Origin: Clostridia bacterium
Lineage (GTDB): Bacteria; Bacillota_A; Clostridia; Christensenellales; Aristaeellaceae
Reading direction: 5' to 3'
NCBI GenBank assembly: GCA_017432405.1
Contig: JAFRJF010000136.1
Span: 1-6,580 of the forward strand
Length of the DNA: 6,580 nt
The position numbers and the translations under genes were made by a program. Below the pieces are notes generated by a model that was given only the letters and a program-made list of their open reading frames with translations, was not told the origin of the DNA and searched no databases. Shown piece after piece: positions 1 to 4,901 of the stretch (position 1 is the stretch's first letter; the number at the start of each line of letters is the position of its first letter).

Positions 1-963
1 ACGCTGCTGGGCCTTGGGGATTTCAACGCCGAGTACGCCGACATACTGGAAAAGATCGCCTACAATGCCCTGCCCGCGGCCTTCTCTGCGGACATGACCG
101 CCCACCAGTGCCAGGAGCAGGTCAACCAGGTGAAGGTGTCCCGGGAACCGCGCAGGTGGTACAACTGCACCGACGGCGCGAACCTGTTCGCCGCGGTGCC
201 GGACGAGGACTGCTGCGCCGCCAACTGCGGCCAGGGGTGGCCCAGGTTTGTTGCGTCGCTGTGGTATGCCACCGCCGATGGCGGCCTGCAGGCCGTCAGC
301 TACGCGCCCTGCACGGTGCGCACAGTGCTGGACGGCGTGCCGGTGCGCCTGCAGGTCAGCGGCAGCTATCCCTTCAGCCAGTCGGTGGAGATCCGGGTAT
401 CCGTCAAGAAGCCCTGTGAATTCCCGCTCTACCTGCGCATGCCCGCCTGGATCCGCCAGCCCATGGTGTTCCTGCCGGACGGCGAGATCATGCAGGTGCG
501 GGCGGGCGATGTCAGCTGCGTGCGCCGACGCTGGCGCTCCGGCGACGTGATCCGCCTGGAGATGGGCACTGTGCCCCGCCTGACCAAGTGGTATCACCAG
601 TCCGGGGCGGTGGAGCTGGGGCCGCTGCTGATGGCCCTGCAGCCCGAGGAGATCCGGGAGAAGACGGAAAACGACGACTGTCAGGTGACCGCCGGGAGCC
701 CCTGGAACTGGGCGCTGGTGCGGGACGAACCCATGAAGGCCGTGTACAGCGGCGCGCACCCCGGCGCCTTCGGCAGGGGAGAAGCGCCGGTGAAGGTGCT
801 GGTGAAGGCCGTGCCGGTGGATTGGCACATGGACGTTGGCAGCTGCGCCAGCGTACCGATGGTGCCGGCGGTACGGGAAAAGGACGCCCAGGTGATCGAG
901 CTGGTGCCCTTCGGCGGCACAACGCTTCGCATCGGCCAGTTCCCGCTGGGCCGGGGAAAATAG
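1..963 (+). CDS. DUF1680 / GH127-like beta-L-arabinofuranosidase, C-terminal part (5' end outside window)
   Basis: The frame is open from base 1 to the TAG at 961-963, giving 320 residues that lack the N-terminus. Family members usually exceed 600 residues, so about half is missing because of the window edge. Fragment residues 24-45 (AYNALPAAF, then CQEQVNQV) and the Cys pair at 71-72 in DCCAANCGQGWPRF match the DUF1680 signature. In characterised GH127 enzymes a neighbouring Cys pair ligates zinc, one Cys being the nucleophile; the other ligands lie upstream and cannot be checked. LYLRMPAWI (near 143-151) and VPRLTKWY...GAVELGPLLMAL (near 191-214) are typical of the C-terminal beta-sandwich part. 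Expected role: release of L-arabinofuranose from plant arabinans or glycoproteins. No signal peptide can be assessed. Exact GH family (127, 142, 146 or unassigned) and substrate are uncertain. Confidence 0.85.
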   Translation, partial: TLLGLGDFNAEYADILEKIAYNALPAAFSADMTAHQCQEQVNQVKVSREPRRWYNCTDGANLFAAVPDEDCCAANCGQGWPRFVASLWYATADGGLQAVSYAPCTVRTVLDGVPVRLQVSGSYPFSQSVEIRVSVKKPCEFPLYLRMPAWIRQPMVFLPDGEIMQVRAGDVSCVRRRWRSGDVIRLEMGTVPRLTKWYHQSGAVELGPLLMALQPEEIREKTENDDCQVTAGSPWNWALVRDEPMKAVYSGAHPGAFGRGEAPVKVLVKAVPVDWHMDVGSCASVPMVPAVREKDAQVIELVPFGGTTLRIGQFPLGRGK

Positions 964-972
964 CCCCTTGCA

Positions 973-1020
973 CAATGAATCGCCCCCGATTTGATCGTTC
1001 AAATCGGGGGCGATTCATTG
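973..1020. terminator. Perfect 22-bp hairpin between convergent genes, probable bidirectional terminator
   Basis: The arms 973-994 and 999-1020 are perfectly complementary with a 4-base loop (TCGT). The element begins 9 bases after the glycosidase stop and ends 7 bases before the stop of the opposing lysozyme gene, which is where a shared terminator is expected. There is no U-tract on either side, so it is not a textbook intrinsic terminator. Each arm is also self-complementary (AATCG-CCCC-CGATT at 978-991; AATCG-GGGG-CGATT at 1002-1015). Termination is inferred from position and stem strength. Confidence 0.7.
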
Positions 1021-1027
1021 CATCCGG

Positions 1028-2236
1028 TCACTTCGTCTTCGGGAACAGCGTATCCTTGGCGTAGTTGCCTCGCTTGGTGGACTGGGCTGTGCGGTTGGCC
1101 GGGGCTTCAAAGTTGAAGCAGAAGTAGTAAGCCGCGTCGTAGGCGCCCTCGGCGGTATTCTCCACCTGGCGGATGTAGCTGTCCACCGAGGGATAGAAGT
1201 TGGGCAGCTCGTATTGCAGGTACTTCATCTGGCCCTCCACGGAGTTGTAGTCCAGGCCGTTTTCTGTGCACCAGTTGATCAGGCGCGTCTTGCGGCCGGC
1301 ATGCCACTGGCAAAGGCCGTAGCTGGTGCCGCCGTCGCCGTCGATCACAGCCTTGTAGCTGGACTCAAAGTAGATGTTGGCCATCACGCCCATCGTGGCG
1401 GCGCGGTTCAGCTTCATCTCGTTGATCAGGAAGTTGAATATGATGTACTCATTGCTGCCCGCTGTGAAGGGATTGGCTTTTGACCTGGATTCGCTCACGG
1501 GCTGGGTGGTCGCGGGCGCGCTGTCCTTGCTCAGGCAAGCCACCGGCAGATAGCCGATCATGCTGTTGCGGGTCACCATGGCCACCTCGCCGTTCACGGC
1601 CAGCAGCGTCAGCTTGTAGCCCTTGCGCACGGTCACGGCCTCGCCGGTATAATCGGGGTTTTCGTAGATCTGGGCTTCCACCAGCGTGACCACGGGTATA
1701 TTGACGCTCTGTGCCGGGGCGGCGGTGGACGTGGCAGAGGCGCTCAGGTGGCTGTAGAGCATGTAGCCCACCCTGCCGTCCATGGTGACCTGGGCGTAAG
1801 CGCCGTTCACCGACATCACCTGCACCTGGACGCCCGCCTGGAGCGTAACATACTGGCTGGCCGCGCTGGGCCGGCGGTAGACGCGCGTCTGCTGGTTGGT
1901 GAACATCGCCTGGCCCGGGGCCGGGGTGGCCGACGCCGTCGGCGCAGCGGTCTGGGCGACGCGGGACATCTCGGATACCCGGGCGACGCCGGTGATCAGA
2001 CCGGCGCTGACCAGCGCCGCCTTGCCCGACCAGGCCAGCACCGTCACCACGGTGCCCCGGGGCAGCGTGGTCAACACGTCGTGGGGCTTCGCCTGGGCGT
2101 ACACCTTCATACCGTCCACCGAGACGACCGCTTCAAAGCTGCCCTCGGCCAGCGCCTGCGGCAGGGCTGTCATACAAAGCGCCAATGCCAGCAGCAATAT
2201 AAGGAAGCGCCTGGCCGACGAATAAGTAACTCTCAT
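1028..2236 (-). CDS. Secreted SH3-domain peptidoglycan hydrolase with phage-tail-type lysozyme domain
   Basis: 402 residues, probably a peptidoglycan muramidase acting outside the membrane. Residues 1-30 form a classic signal peptide: RVTYSSARR, a hydrophobic core FLILLLALAL, and an ALA cleavage site before EG. The Cys at 21 has no lipobox. Three SH3-like segments follow (about 33-90, 110-165, 182-236; for example RVYRRPSAASQYVTLQAG and IYENPDYTGEAVTVRKG), separated by Thr/Ala/Pro linkers; such repeats usually bind cell wall. Residues about 262-385 resemble the phage tail lysozyme (Phage_lysozyme2) family: MGVMANIYFESSYK with the likely catalytic Glu291, SYGLCQWHAGRKTRL, then QMKYLQYEL and FNFEAPANR. 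The ATG at 2236 was chosen over a GTG at 2272 in the same frame because GGAG lies 8 bases upstream and the predicted transcript begins near 2268, after the GTG. The architecture suits wall remodelling; a prophage lysin is the alternative, but the signal peptide and lack of holin or tail genes favour a cellular enzyme. Confidence 0.85.
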   Translation of the reverse strand: MRVTYSSARRFLILLLALALCMTALPQALAEGSFEAVVSVDGMKVYAQAKPHDVLTTLPRGTVVTVLAWSGKAALVSAGLITGVARVSEMSRVAQTAAPTASATPAPGQAMFTNQQTRVYRRPSAASQYVTLQAGVQVQVMSVNGAYAQVTMDGRVGYMLYSHLSASATSTAAPAQSVNIPVVTLVEAQIYENPDYTGEAVTVRKGYKLTLLAVNGEVAMVTRNSMIGYLPVACLSKDSAPATTQPVSESRSKANPFTAGSNEYIIFNFLINEMKLNRAATMGVMANIYFESSYKAVIDGDGGTSYGLCQWHAGRKTRLINWCTENGLDYNSVEGQMKYLQYELPNFYPSVDSYIRQVENTAEGAYDAAYYFCFNFEAPANRTAQSTKRGNYAKDTLFPKTK

Positions 2237-2244
2237 GGCTGTTT

Positions 2245-2248
2245 CTCC
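2245..2248 (-). promoter_or_regulatory. Ribosome binding site GGAG fixing the lysozyme start at 2236
   Basis: GGAG on the minus strand lies 8 bases before the ATG at 2236. Together with the predicted transcription start near 2268, it rules out the longer GTG start at 2272 and places the signal peptide at the true N-terminus. Confidence 0.75.
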
Positions 2249-2274
2249 AGTACACAGATTTTCATTGTGCACTG

Positions 2275-2303
2275 ATTATAGCACTTGTTACAATAAATGT
2301 CAA
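2275..2303 (-). promoter_or_regulatory. Full-consensus sigma-A promoter of the lysozyme gene
   Basis: On the minus strand TTGACA (2303-2298) and TATAAT (2280-2275) are separated by exactly 17 bases: perfect housekeeping consensus at both boxes. Predicted start is near 2268, giving a 5' leader of about 32 bases. The surroundings are AT-rich. I see no clear operator over it, so high constitutive expression is inferred. Confidence 0.88.
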
Positions 2304-2348
2304 TGATTTTTAATACTTTTGAAATAAGATGAAAAATCCTGTATGGCG

Positions 2349-2837
2349 TTAAGACAATGTGACATCCTGCCAGCCCTTGCACACGTCCACCCAACCGGCA
2401 AAGTTTTGCGCCGCGGCCTCCAGGGCGTCACAGCTCAGCTCGATGGCGCTGTTGGCGCTGCCGCAGGCGGGAAACACCGTATCAAAACGCTTCAGCGAGA
2501 CATCCAGCCAGGTGCGCACGTCACCCTTTATGGCGAAGGGACACACGCCCCCCACGGCGTGGCCGATGCGCAGGGCGACCTCGTCGGCGCCGAGCATCTT
2601 CGCCTTTGCATGGAATTGGGCCTTGAAGCGGGGATTGTCGATGCGGGCGTCCCCGGCGGTCACCAGCAGGATCGGCCCCTCCGGCAGCATCAGGCTCAGG
2701 CTCTTGGCGATGCGCGCCGGGATCACCCCCGCCGCCTGCGCGGCCAGCTCCACCGTGGCGCTGGAGGTTTCAAATTCAAGTATCCTGCCCGCAAGGCCCA
2801 GAGGCGTCATGTATTCGCGAACGTTTTGGATGGACAT
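2349..2837 (-). CDS. YbaK/EbsC-family (ProX-like) aminoacyl-tRNA deacylase
   Basis: 162 residues, the normal length for stand-alone YbaK-type proteins, which hydrolyse mis-charged aminoacyl-tRNAs in the cytoplasm. Family landmarks in order: ETSSATVELAAQAAG (23-37), the conserved Lys45 in ARIAKSLSL, LLVTAGDARID (57-67), AKMLGADEV (80-87), GHAVGGVCPFAI (92-103) and FDTVFPACGSANSAIEL (118-134). Lys45 and the glycine-rich GGVCPF loop correspond to the active site in this fold. The ATG at 2837 follows AAGGA by 8 bases. It lies 33 bases downstream of the S24 repressor gene on the same strand with no visible promoter between, so the two are probably co-transcribed. Which tRNA it edits cannot be told from sequence. 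No convincing terminator follows; the next promoter starts about 46 bases beyond the stop. Confidence 0.9.
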   Translation of the reverse strand: MSIQNVREYMTPLGLAGRILEFETSSATVELAAQAAGVIPARIAKSLSLMLPEGPILLVTAGDARIDNPRFKAQFHAKAKMLGADEVALRIGHAVGGVCPFAIKGDVRTWLDVSLKRFDTVFPACGSANSAIELSCDALEAAAQNFAGWVDVCKGWQDVTLS

Positions 2838-2870
2838 GGGTTTCTTCCTTTCTTTCGGTAAATCAGAATT

Positions 2871-3548
2871 TCACAGCCTCCCCGTAAACCCCACCGCCAG
2901 GCCGAGGATGCGGATCACGCCGCATTCGGCCAGGGTGAACATCATCGGGGGATACTTGGGGTTTTCCGACAGCAGCTGCAGGCCGTTCTTCACGTGATAT
3001 ACCCGCTTCAGGGTGGCTTCATCGTCGATGACCACGGCGGCGATCTGTCCGTCCGCCACGTCGTCCTGGCGGCGGATGAAGACCACGTCGCCGTCGTGGA
3101 TGCGGGCGCCGATCATGCTGTCGCCCTTCACCCGCAGGGCAAAGTCGCAGTGGATGCCGGTTTCGCAATCCGCCACGGCCAGATCCTGCTCGGCGTAGAT
3201 GGGCGCGCCTGCGGCGATCGTGCCCAGCAGCGGCACCCGACGGGTCAGCACGGGCAGCAGATTGTCGAACCAGTGGGCTTCCACCGCGTCGCCCAGGCGG
3301 CGCACGCCCGGTATGTCCGCCGGTTGCGGGGGCGGCACCGCCGCGGAGCCGCCGTTGTCGCTGAGCCATTCCAACGGGCATTCCAGCGCCTCCGCCAGGG
3401 CCTTCAGCGTGCTGATGGTGGGGTTTCGGGTCTCACCGTTGAGCACCTTGTTGATCGTGCCCTTGGGAATGCCGGATTTCAACGACAGCGCGTCGGTGGT
3501 CATTCCGCGCCGCGCCTTCAGCCGCGCCAACTTTTCACTCAGCTTCAC
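2871..3548 (-). CDS. HTH / S24 peptidase LexA-CI-like self-cleaving repressor
   Basis: 225 residues. Residues 4-62 form an XRE/Cro-type helix-turn-helix (KLARLKARRGMT, LSLKSGIPKGTINKVLNGE, NPTISTLKALAEALE, EWLS). A Pro-rich linker (about 70-82) leads to an S24 domain with an Ala113-Gly114 cleavage site (GTIAAGAP), the nucleophile Ser144 in VKGDSM, and the general base Lys181 in EATLKRVY; all three autoproteolysis elements are present. Such proteins repress a promoter as dimers and cleave themselves when RecA filaments form after DNA damage. The GTG start at 3548 has AGGAGGTG 7 bases upstream. It is divergent from the phage-type pair at 3727-4501 and followed by the tRNA deacylase. The HTH type resembles CI/HdiR-like regulators rather than LexA with its winged helix, so it is probably not the host LexA. 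Confidence 0.93.
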   Translation of the reverse strand: MKLSEKLARLKARRGMTTDALSLKSGIPKGTINKVLNGETRNPTISTLKALAEALECPLEWLSDNGGSAAVPPPQPADIPGVRRLGDAVEAHWFDNLLPVLTRRVPLLGTIAAGAPIYAEQDLAVADCETGIHCDFALRVKGDSMIGARIHDGDVVFIRRQDDVADGQIAAVVIDDEATLKRVYHVKNGLQLLSENPKYPPMMFTLAECGVIRILGLAVGFTGRL

Positions 3549-3555
3549 CGTCGCT

Positions 3556-3563
3556 CACCTCCT
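3556..3563 (-). promoter_or_regulatory. Strong ribosome binding site AGGAGGTG for the repressor's GTG start
   Basis: AGGAGGTG on the minus strand lies 7 bases before the GTG at 3548, which supports a GTG start and good translation of the repressor. Confidence 0.85.
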
Positions 3564-3575
3564 GTATACACGTCA

Positions 3576-3604
3576 ATTATACCATGTAGAAAACTGTATA
3601 ACAA
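3576..3604 (-). promoter_or_regulatory. Promoter of the repressor-deacylase operon
   Basis: On the minus strand TTGTTA (3604-3599) and TATAAT (3581-3576) are 17 bases apart. Predicted start is near 3569, leaving a short leader that contains the AGGAGGTG site. The AACCG-type dyad at 3613-3628 sits about 9 bases upstream of the -35, a position suited to autoregulation by the repressor. Confidence 0.75.
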
Positions 3605-3612
3605 GCACAATC

Positions 3613-3628
3613 TAACCGAACACGGTAT
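3613..3628. promoter_or_regulatory. Candidate repressor operator O1 (TAACCG-N4-CGGTAT)
   Basis: The core ACCG-AACA-CGGT is a 4+4 dyad with a 4-base spacer and matches the better dyad at 3656-3669 (CTAACCG-N4-CGGT in both). It lies between the two divergent promoters, just upstream of the repressor's own -35. Two copies of one dyad in the control region of a CI-like gene are the usual arrangement for its operators. Binding is inferred. Confidence 0.6.
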
Positions 3629-3646
3629 TAATTTTTAAATATATGG

Positions 3647-3675
3647 TTGATTTCTAACCGTTTTCGGTTTATAAT
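3647..3675 (+). promoter_or_regulatory. Promoter of the phage-type two-gene operon
   Basis: TTGATT (3647-3652) and TATAAT (3670-3675) are separated by 17 bases. Predicted start is near 3682, with a leader of about 45 bases. The spacer is almost filled by the dyad at 3656-3669, so a bound repressor would block RNA polymerase. A GAAC-N4-GTTC box follows at about +8. Confidence 0.8.
3656..3669. promoter_or_regulatory. Candidate repressor operator O2 (AACCG-TTTT-CGGTT) inside the -35/-10 spacer
   Basis: A perfect 5+5 dyad with a 4-base centre falls wholly between the -35 and -10 of the rightward promoter. It repeats the motif at 3613-3628, with centres about 42 bases apart (four helical turns), which could allow cooperative binding. 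The neighbouring S24 repressor is the likely binder by inference. Confidence 0.72.
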
Positions 3676-3688
3676 GTGGCCAAGTCAA

Positions 3689-3700
3689 GAACATTTGTTC
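3689..3700. promoter_or_regulatory. Candidate SOS (LexA/DinR) box GAAC-ATTT-GTTC
   Basis: GAAC-N4-GTTC is the core of the Firmicute LexA operator. This copy is a perfect core dyad at about +8 to +19 relative to the predicted start, where LexA binding would block transcription. It differs in spacing detail and sequence from the AACCG dyads. It suggests SOS control by host LexA on top of the local repressor. Alternatively it is a second site of the local repressor. Confidence 0.6.
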
Positions 3701-3709
3701 GATTTTGAG

Positions 3710-3715
3710 AGGAGG
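3710..3715 (+). promoter_or_regulatory. AGGAGG ribosome binding site supporting the TTG start at 3727
   Basis: AGGAGG lies 11 bases before TTG 3727, slightly long spacing. The nearby ATG at 3731 is in another frame that stops after eight codons, so the TTG is the only workable start. The surrounding bases (GAGAGGAGGGAACGAA) are nearly repeated before the next gene at 4165-4179. Confidence 0.7.
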
Positions 3716-3726
3716 GAACGAAGCCA

Positions 3727-4194
3727 TTGGATGTCAAAGGGAAGATTGACCAGCTGAAGCAGCTCAGGTATTTGAAGGGGGAAGTGATACTGCTCAGCCA
3801 GCGCATCGAACGACTGGAGGCCGAAATCACCGGAAATGCCCGCTGCCGATGGCGGGGACGGGCGGCCCTGGAACATGGGGCACAGCTCGTCGCCCTGAGG
3901 GACACCCTTGCGGCCAGGCGCGCCACGTGCATGGCGCAGCTTGGCGCGCTGCACCGGTACATCGACGGCATCGACGACAGCAGGATGCGGCAGATCATGG
4001 CCGGTCGCTACGTGGACGGCCTGAGCTGGAAGGAGGTGGCGGCGCGCATCGGCGAACGTGACGAGCAGTATCCCCGCAGGCTGCACAATCGCTTCCTGAT
4101 GAAAAGCGCGCTGCCGGCTTCACTGTCAGGCGCCCGGGAATCACTCAGCGACGAAAAGGGCCCGGAGAGGAGGAACGAATTTGGAGAAGCATAA
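3727..4194 (+). CDS. DUF1492-like / sigma-region-4-like phage transcription regulator
   Basis: 155 residues with a TTG start. Residues 1-36 are a predicted coiled coil (IDQLKQLRYLKGEVILLSQR, then IERLEAEI), continued by a second helical stretch at about 55-80. The C-terminal part holds the family hallmark: IDDSRMRQIMAGRYVDGLSW (82-101), then KEVAARIGERDEQYPRRLHN, a helix-turn-helix like sigma-70 region 4, in which W101 and the RY pair are typical. Proteins of this plan (DUF1492, RinA/ArpU-type) sit at the end of the early region in Firmicute phages and switch on late genes. It is the first gene after a repressor-controlled promoter and overlaps the next gene by 14 bases. The tail after residue 130 is low complexity. 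No late phage genes are visible nearby, so its target is unknown. Confidence 0.8.
   Translation: MDVKGKIDQLKQLRYLKGEVILLSQRIERLEAEITGNARCRWRGRAALEHGAQLVALRDTLAARRATCMAQLGALHRYIDGIDDSRMRQIMAGRYVDGLSWKEVAARIGERDEQYPRRLHNRFLMKSALPASLSGARESLSDEKGPERRNEFGEA
4168..4173 (+). promoter_or_regulatory. AGGAGG ribosome binding site fixing the TTG start at 4181
   Basis: AGGAGG sits 7 bases before TTG 4181, inside the end of the preceding gene. The next in-frame ATG, at 4199, has no such site, so the TTG is preferred. The 14-base overlap suggests translational coupling. Confidence 0.75.
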
Positions 4195-4501
4195 CAGTAT
4201 GGAAGGTCATCTTGTCTGGCTGGCCGGACTGCCGCTGGTGCTGCACTACACGATCAACAGCCTGTGCGCGATGGAGGCACGGGCAGACATGCCCCTCGAC
4301 AAGCTGATGAACCATCACTTCAGCGCCACCCGGTTGCTGCTGTGGGCAGGCCTGCGCCACAATTACCGGTATTTGACGGTATGGGACGCGGGCGAACTGA
4401 TCACGGAACACCTGCAAAGGGGCGGCACATTGCAGGAGGTCATCGAGCTCTGCGCCGACAGCCTGCGCGCCTCGGGGCTGCTGGAGGAGGAGAAATTCTG
4501 A
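4181..4501 (+). CDS. Small protein resembling phage tail-assembly-chaperone-type proteins (tentative)
   Basis: 106 residues, soluble, mostly helical. The pattern LVLHYTINSLCAMEARADMP (19-38), LDKLMNHHFSATRLLLWAGL (39-58), then LTVWDAGELITEHLQRGGTL (65-84) resembles small phage tail-assembly chaperone/GTA-gp10-like proteins, in which an 'initial-Ala-x-x-x-Leu-Glu' helix is followed by 'lLwaGLrh' and a C-terminal helix. This is judged by pattern only and is tentative. In phages such proteins lie between tail tube and tape measure genes; here none is present, and it is instead translationally coupled to the DUF1492-like regulator, so it could have another role such as a partner of that regulator. 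The stop codon (4499-4501) lies inside the left arm of the downstream hairpin. Confidence 0.75.
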   Translation: MEKHNSMEGHLVWLAGLPLVLHYTINSLCAMEARADMPLDKLMNHHFSATRLLLWAGLRHNYRYLTVWDAGELITEHLQRGGTLQEVIELCADSLRASGLLEEEKF

Positions 4502-4534
4502 TTTATCGGGCTGACGCTCGATAAATCAGAATTT
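4493..4534. terminator. Long hairpin overlapping the stop codons of two convergent genes
   Basis: Arms 4493-4508 and 4519-4534 are perfectly complementary (16 bp). Three inner pairs (one G-U) reduce the loop to TGAC. The left arm includes the TGA of the rightward gene and the right arm reaches the TAA of the leftward gene (4533-4535). There is no U-tract outside, but the stem ends are AT-rich on both strands. It probably terminates both transcripts; it has the same form as the hairpin at 973-1020. Confidence 0.75.
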
Positions 4535-4832
4535 ACAAGTGTCTCGTCCCCATGCGGTCATGGCTGCGCATGACCTGGCTGTAGAGGGCATGGCTTCGGG
4601 CGGGGCGGGCCGGGGCGGCGGGTGAAGCGGGGAGGTCACGGGCGACGGACTGCGGCGGATCGGGCGTGGACGCCGGCGGCTGTGGGGGGACGCTGGCCGG
4701 GGACTGGGCGGCTGTTTGGATCGGGGTTGGTGCGACGCCGGCCTGTCCCTGCCTGAGCAGGGCCGGGCGGGCCTTCTGGCGGCGGATGCGGTTGAAAAGC
4801 TGACTGGGATGATCCAAAATATCACCTTCCAT
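4533..4832 (-). CDS. Small proline-rich protein of unknown function
   Basis: 99 residues from the ATG at 4832. I do not recognise the family. Two ordered-looking ends flank a disordered linker: a basic N-terminal segment (DHPSQLFNRIRRQKARPALL, 6-25), a Pro/Ala-rich stretch (about 33-79), and a basic C-terminal helix-like end (ALYSQVMRSHDRMGTRHL). Codon third positions are strongly GC, as in the neighbouring genes, and the frame stays open through repetitive sequence, which favours a real gene. The ATG has no ribosome binding site. A TTG at 4817 in the same frame has GGAAGGTGAT just upstream (4830-4821), so the protein may start there (94 residues); other genes here also use TTG. A TATAAT on the minus strand at 4854-4849 may be its -10, with a poor -35. 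No signal peptide or membrane segment. Confidence 0.6.
   Translation of the reverse strand: MEGDILDHPSQLFNRIRRQKARPALLRQGQAGVAPTPIQTAAQSPASVPPQPPASTPDPPQSVARDLPASPAAPARPARSHALYSQVMRSHDRMGTRHL
4821..4830 (-). promoter_or_regulatory. Ribosome binding site GGAAGGTGAT favouring TTG start at 4817
   Basis: GGAAGGTGAT on the minus strand closely matches the extended anti-SD complement GGAGGTGAT and ends 3 bases before TTG 4817, normal spacing for this extended form. It lies inside the coding frame if the ATG at 4832 is used, so it argues for the shorter protein. Confidence 0.5.
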
Positions 4833-4848
4833 GCTGAATTGCGATGAA

Positions 4849-4854
4849 ATTATA
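4849..4854 (-). promoter_or_regulatory. Possible -10 box (TATAAT) for the proline-rich gene
   Basis: TATAAT on the minus strand would start transcription near 4842, only about 10 bases before the ATG at 4832. No good -35 lies 16-18 bases upstream (best is TGGTTA at 18), so the promoter is weak, activator-dependent or wrong. Confidence 0.35.
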
Positions 4855-4901
4855 TGCAAAATCAGACCGAAATAACCATTTCATGGCCAATCGTAAATAT
4901 T

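Noticed and set aside
512..1018. Minus-strand 168-codon frame over the glycosidase
   Set aside because: Its product is Arg/Pro/Ser-rich low-complexity sequence antisense to a clearly conserved gene and runs through the hairpin; an artefact of high GC.
2237..2272. GTG at 2272 as a longer start of the lysozyme gene
   Set aside because: It lies upstream of the transcription start predicted from the consensus promoter and would bury the signal peptide behind 12 extra residues; ATG 2236 has its own GGAG site.
2305..2338. GATTTTT / AAAAATC inverted repeat after the deacylase gene
   Set aside because: Only 7 mostly A-T pairs around a 20-base loop in AT-rich DNA; too weak to call a terminator.
3563..3570. 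TGTATACA palindrome in the repressor leader
   Set aside because: An 8-base palindrome is expected by chance, and it differs from the AACCG dyads that have a second copy.
2859..4534. 13-base sequence TAAATCAGAATTT shared at 2859-2871 and 4522-4534
   Set aside because: A match of this length is within chance for a 6.6-kb window, especially in AT-rich spots; the two contexts are otherwise unlike, so no attachment-site claim is made.
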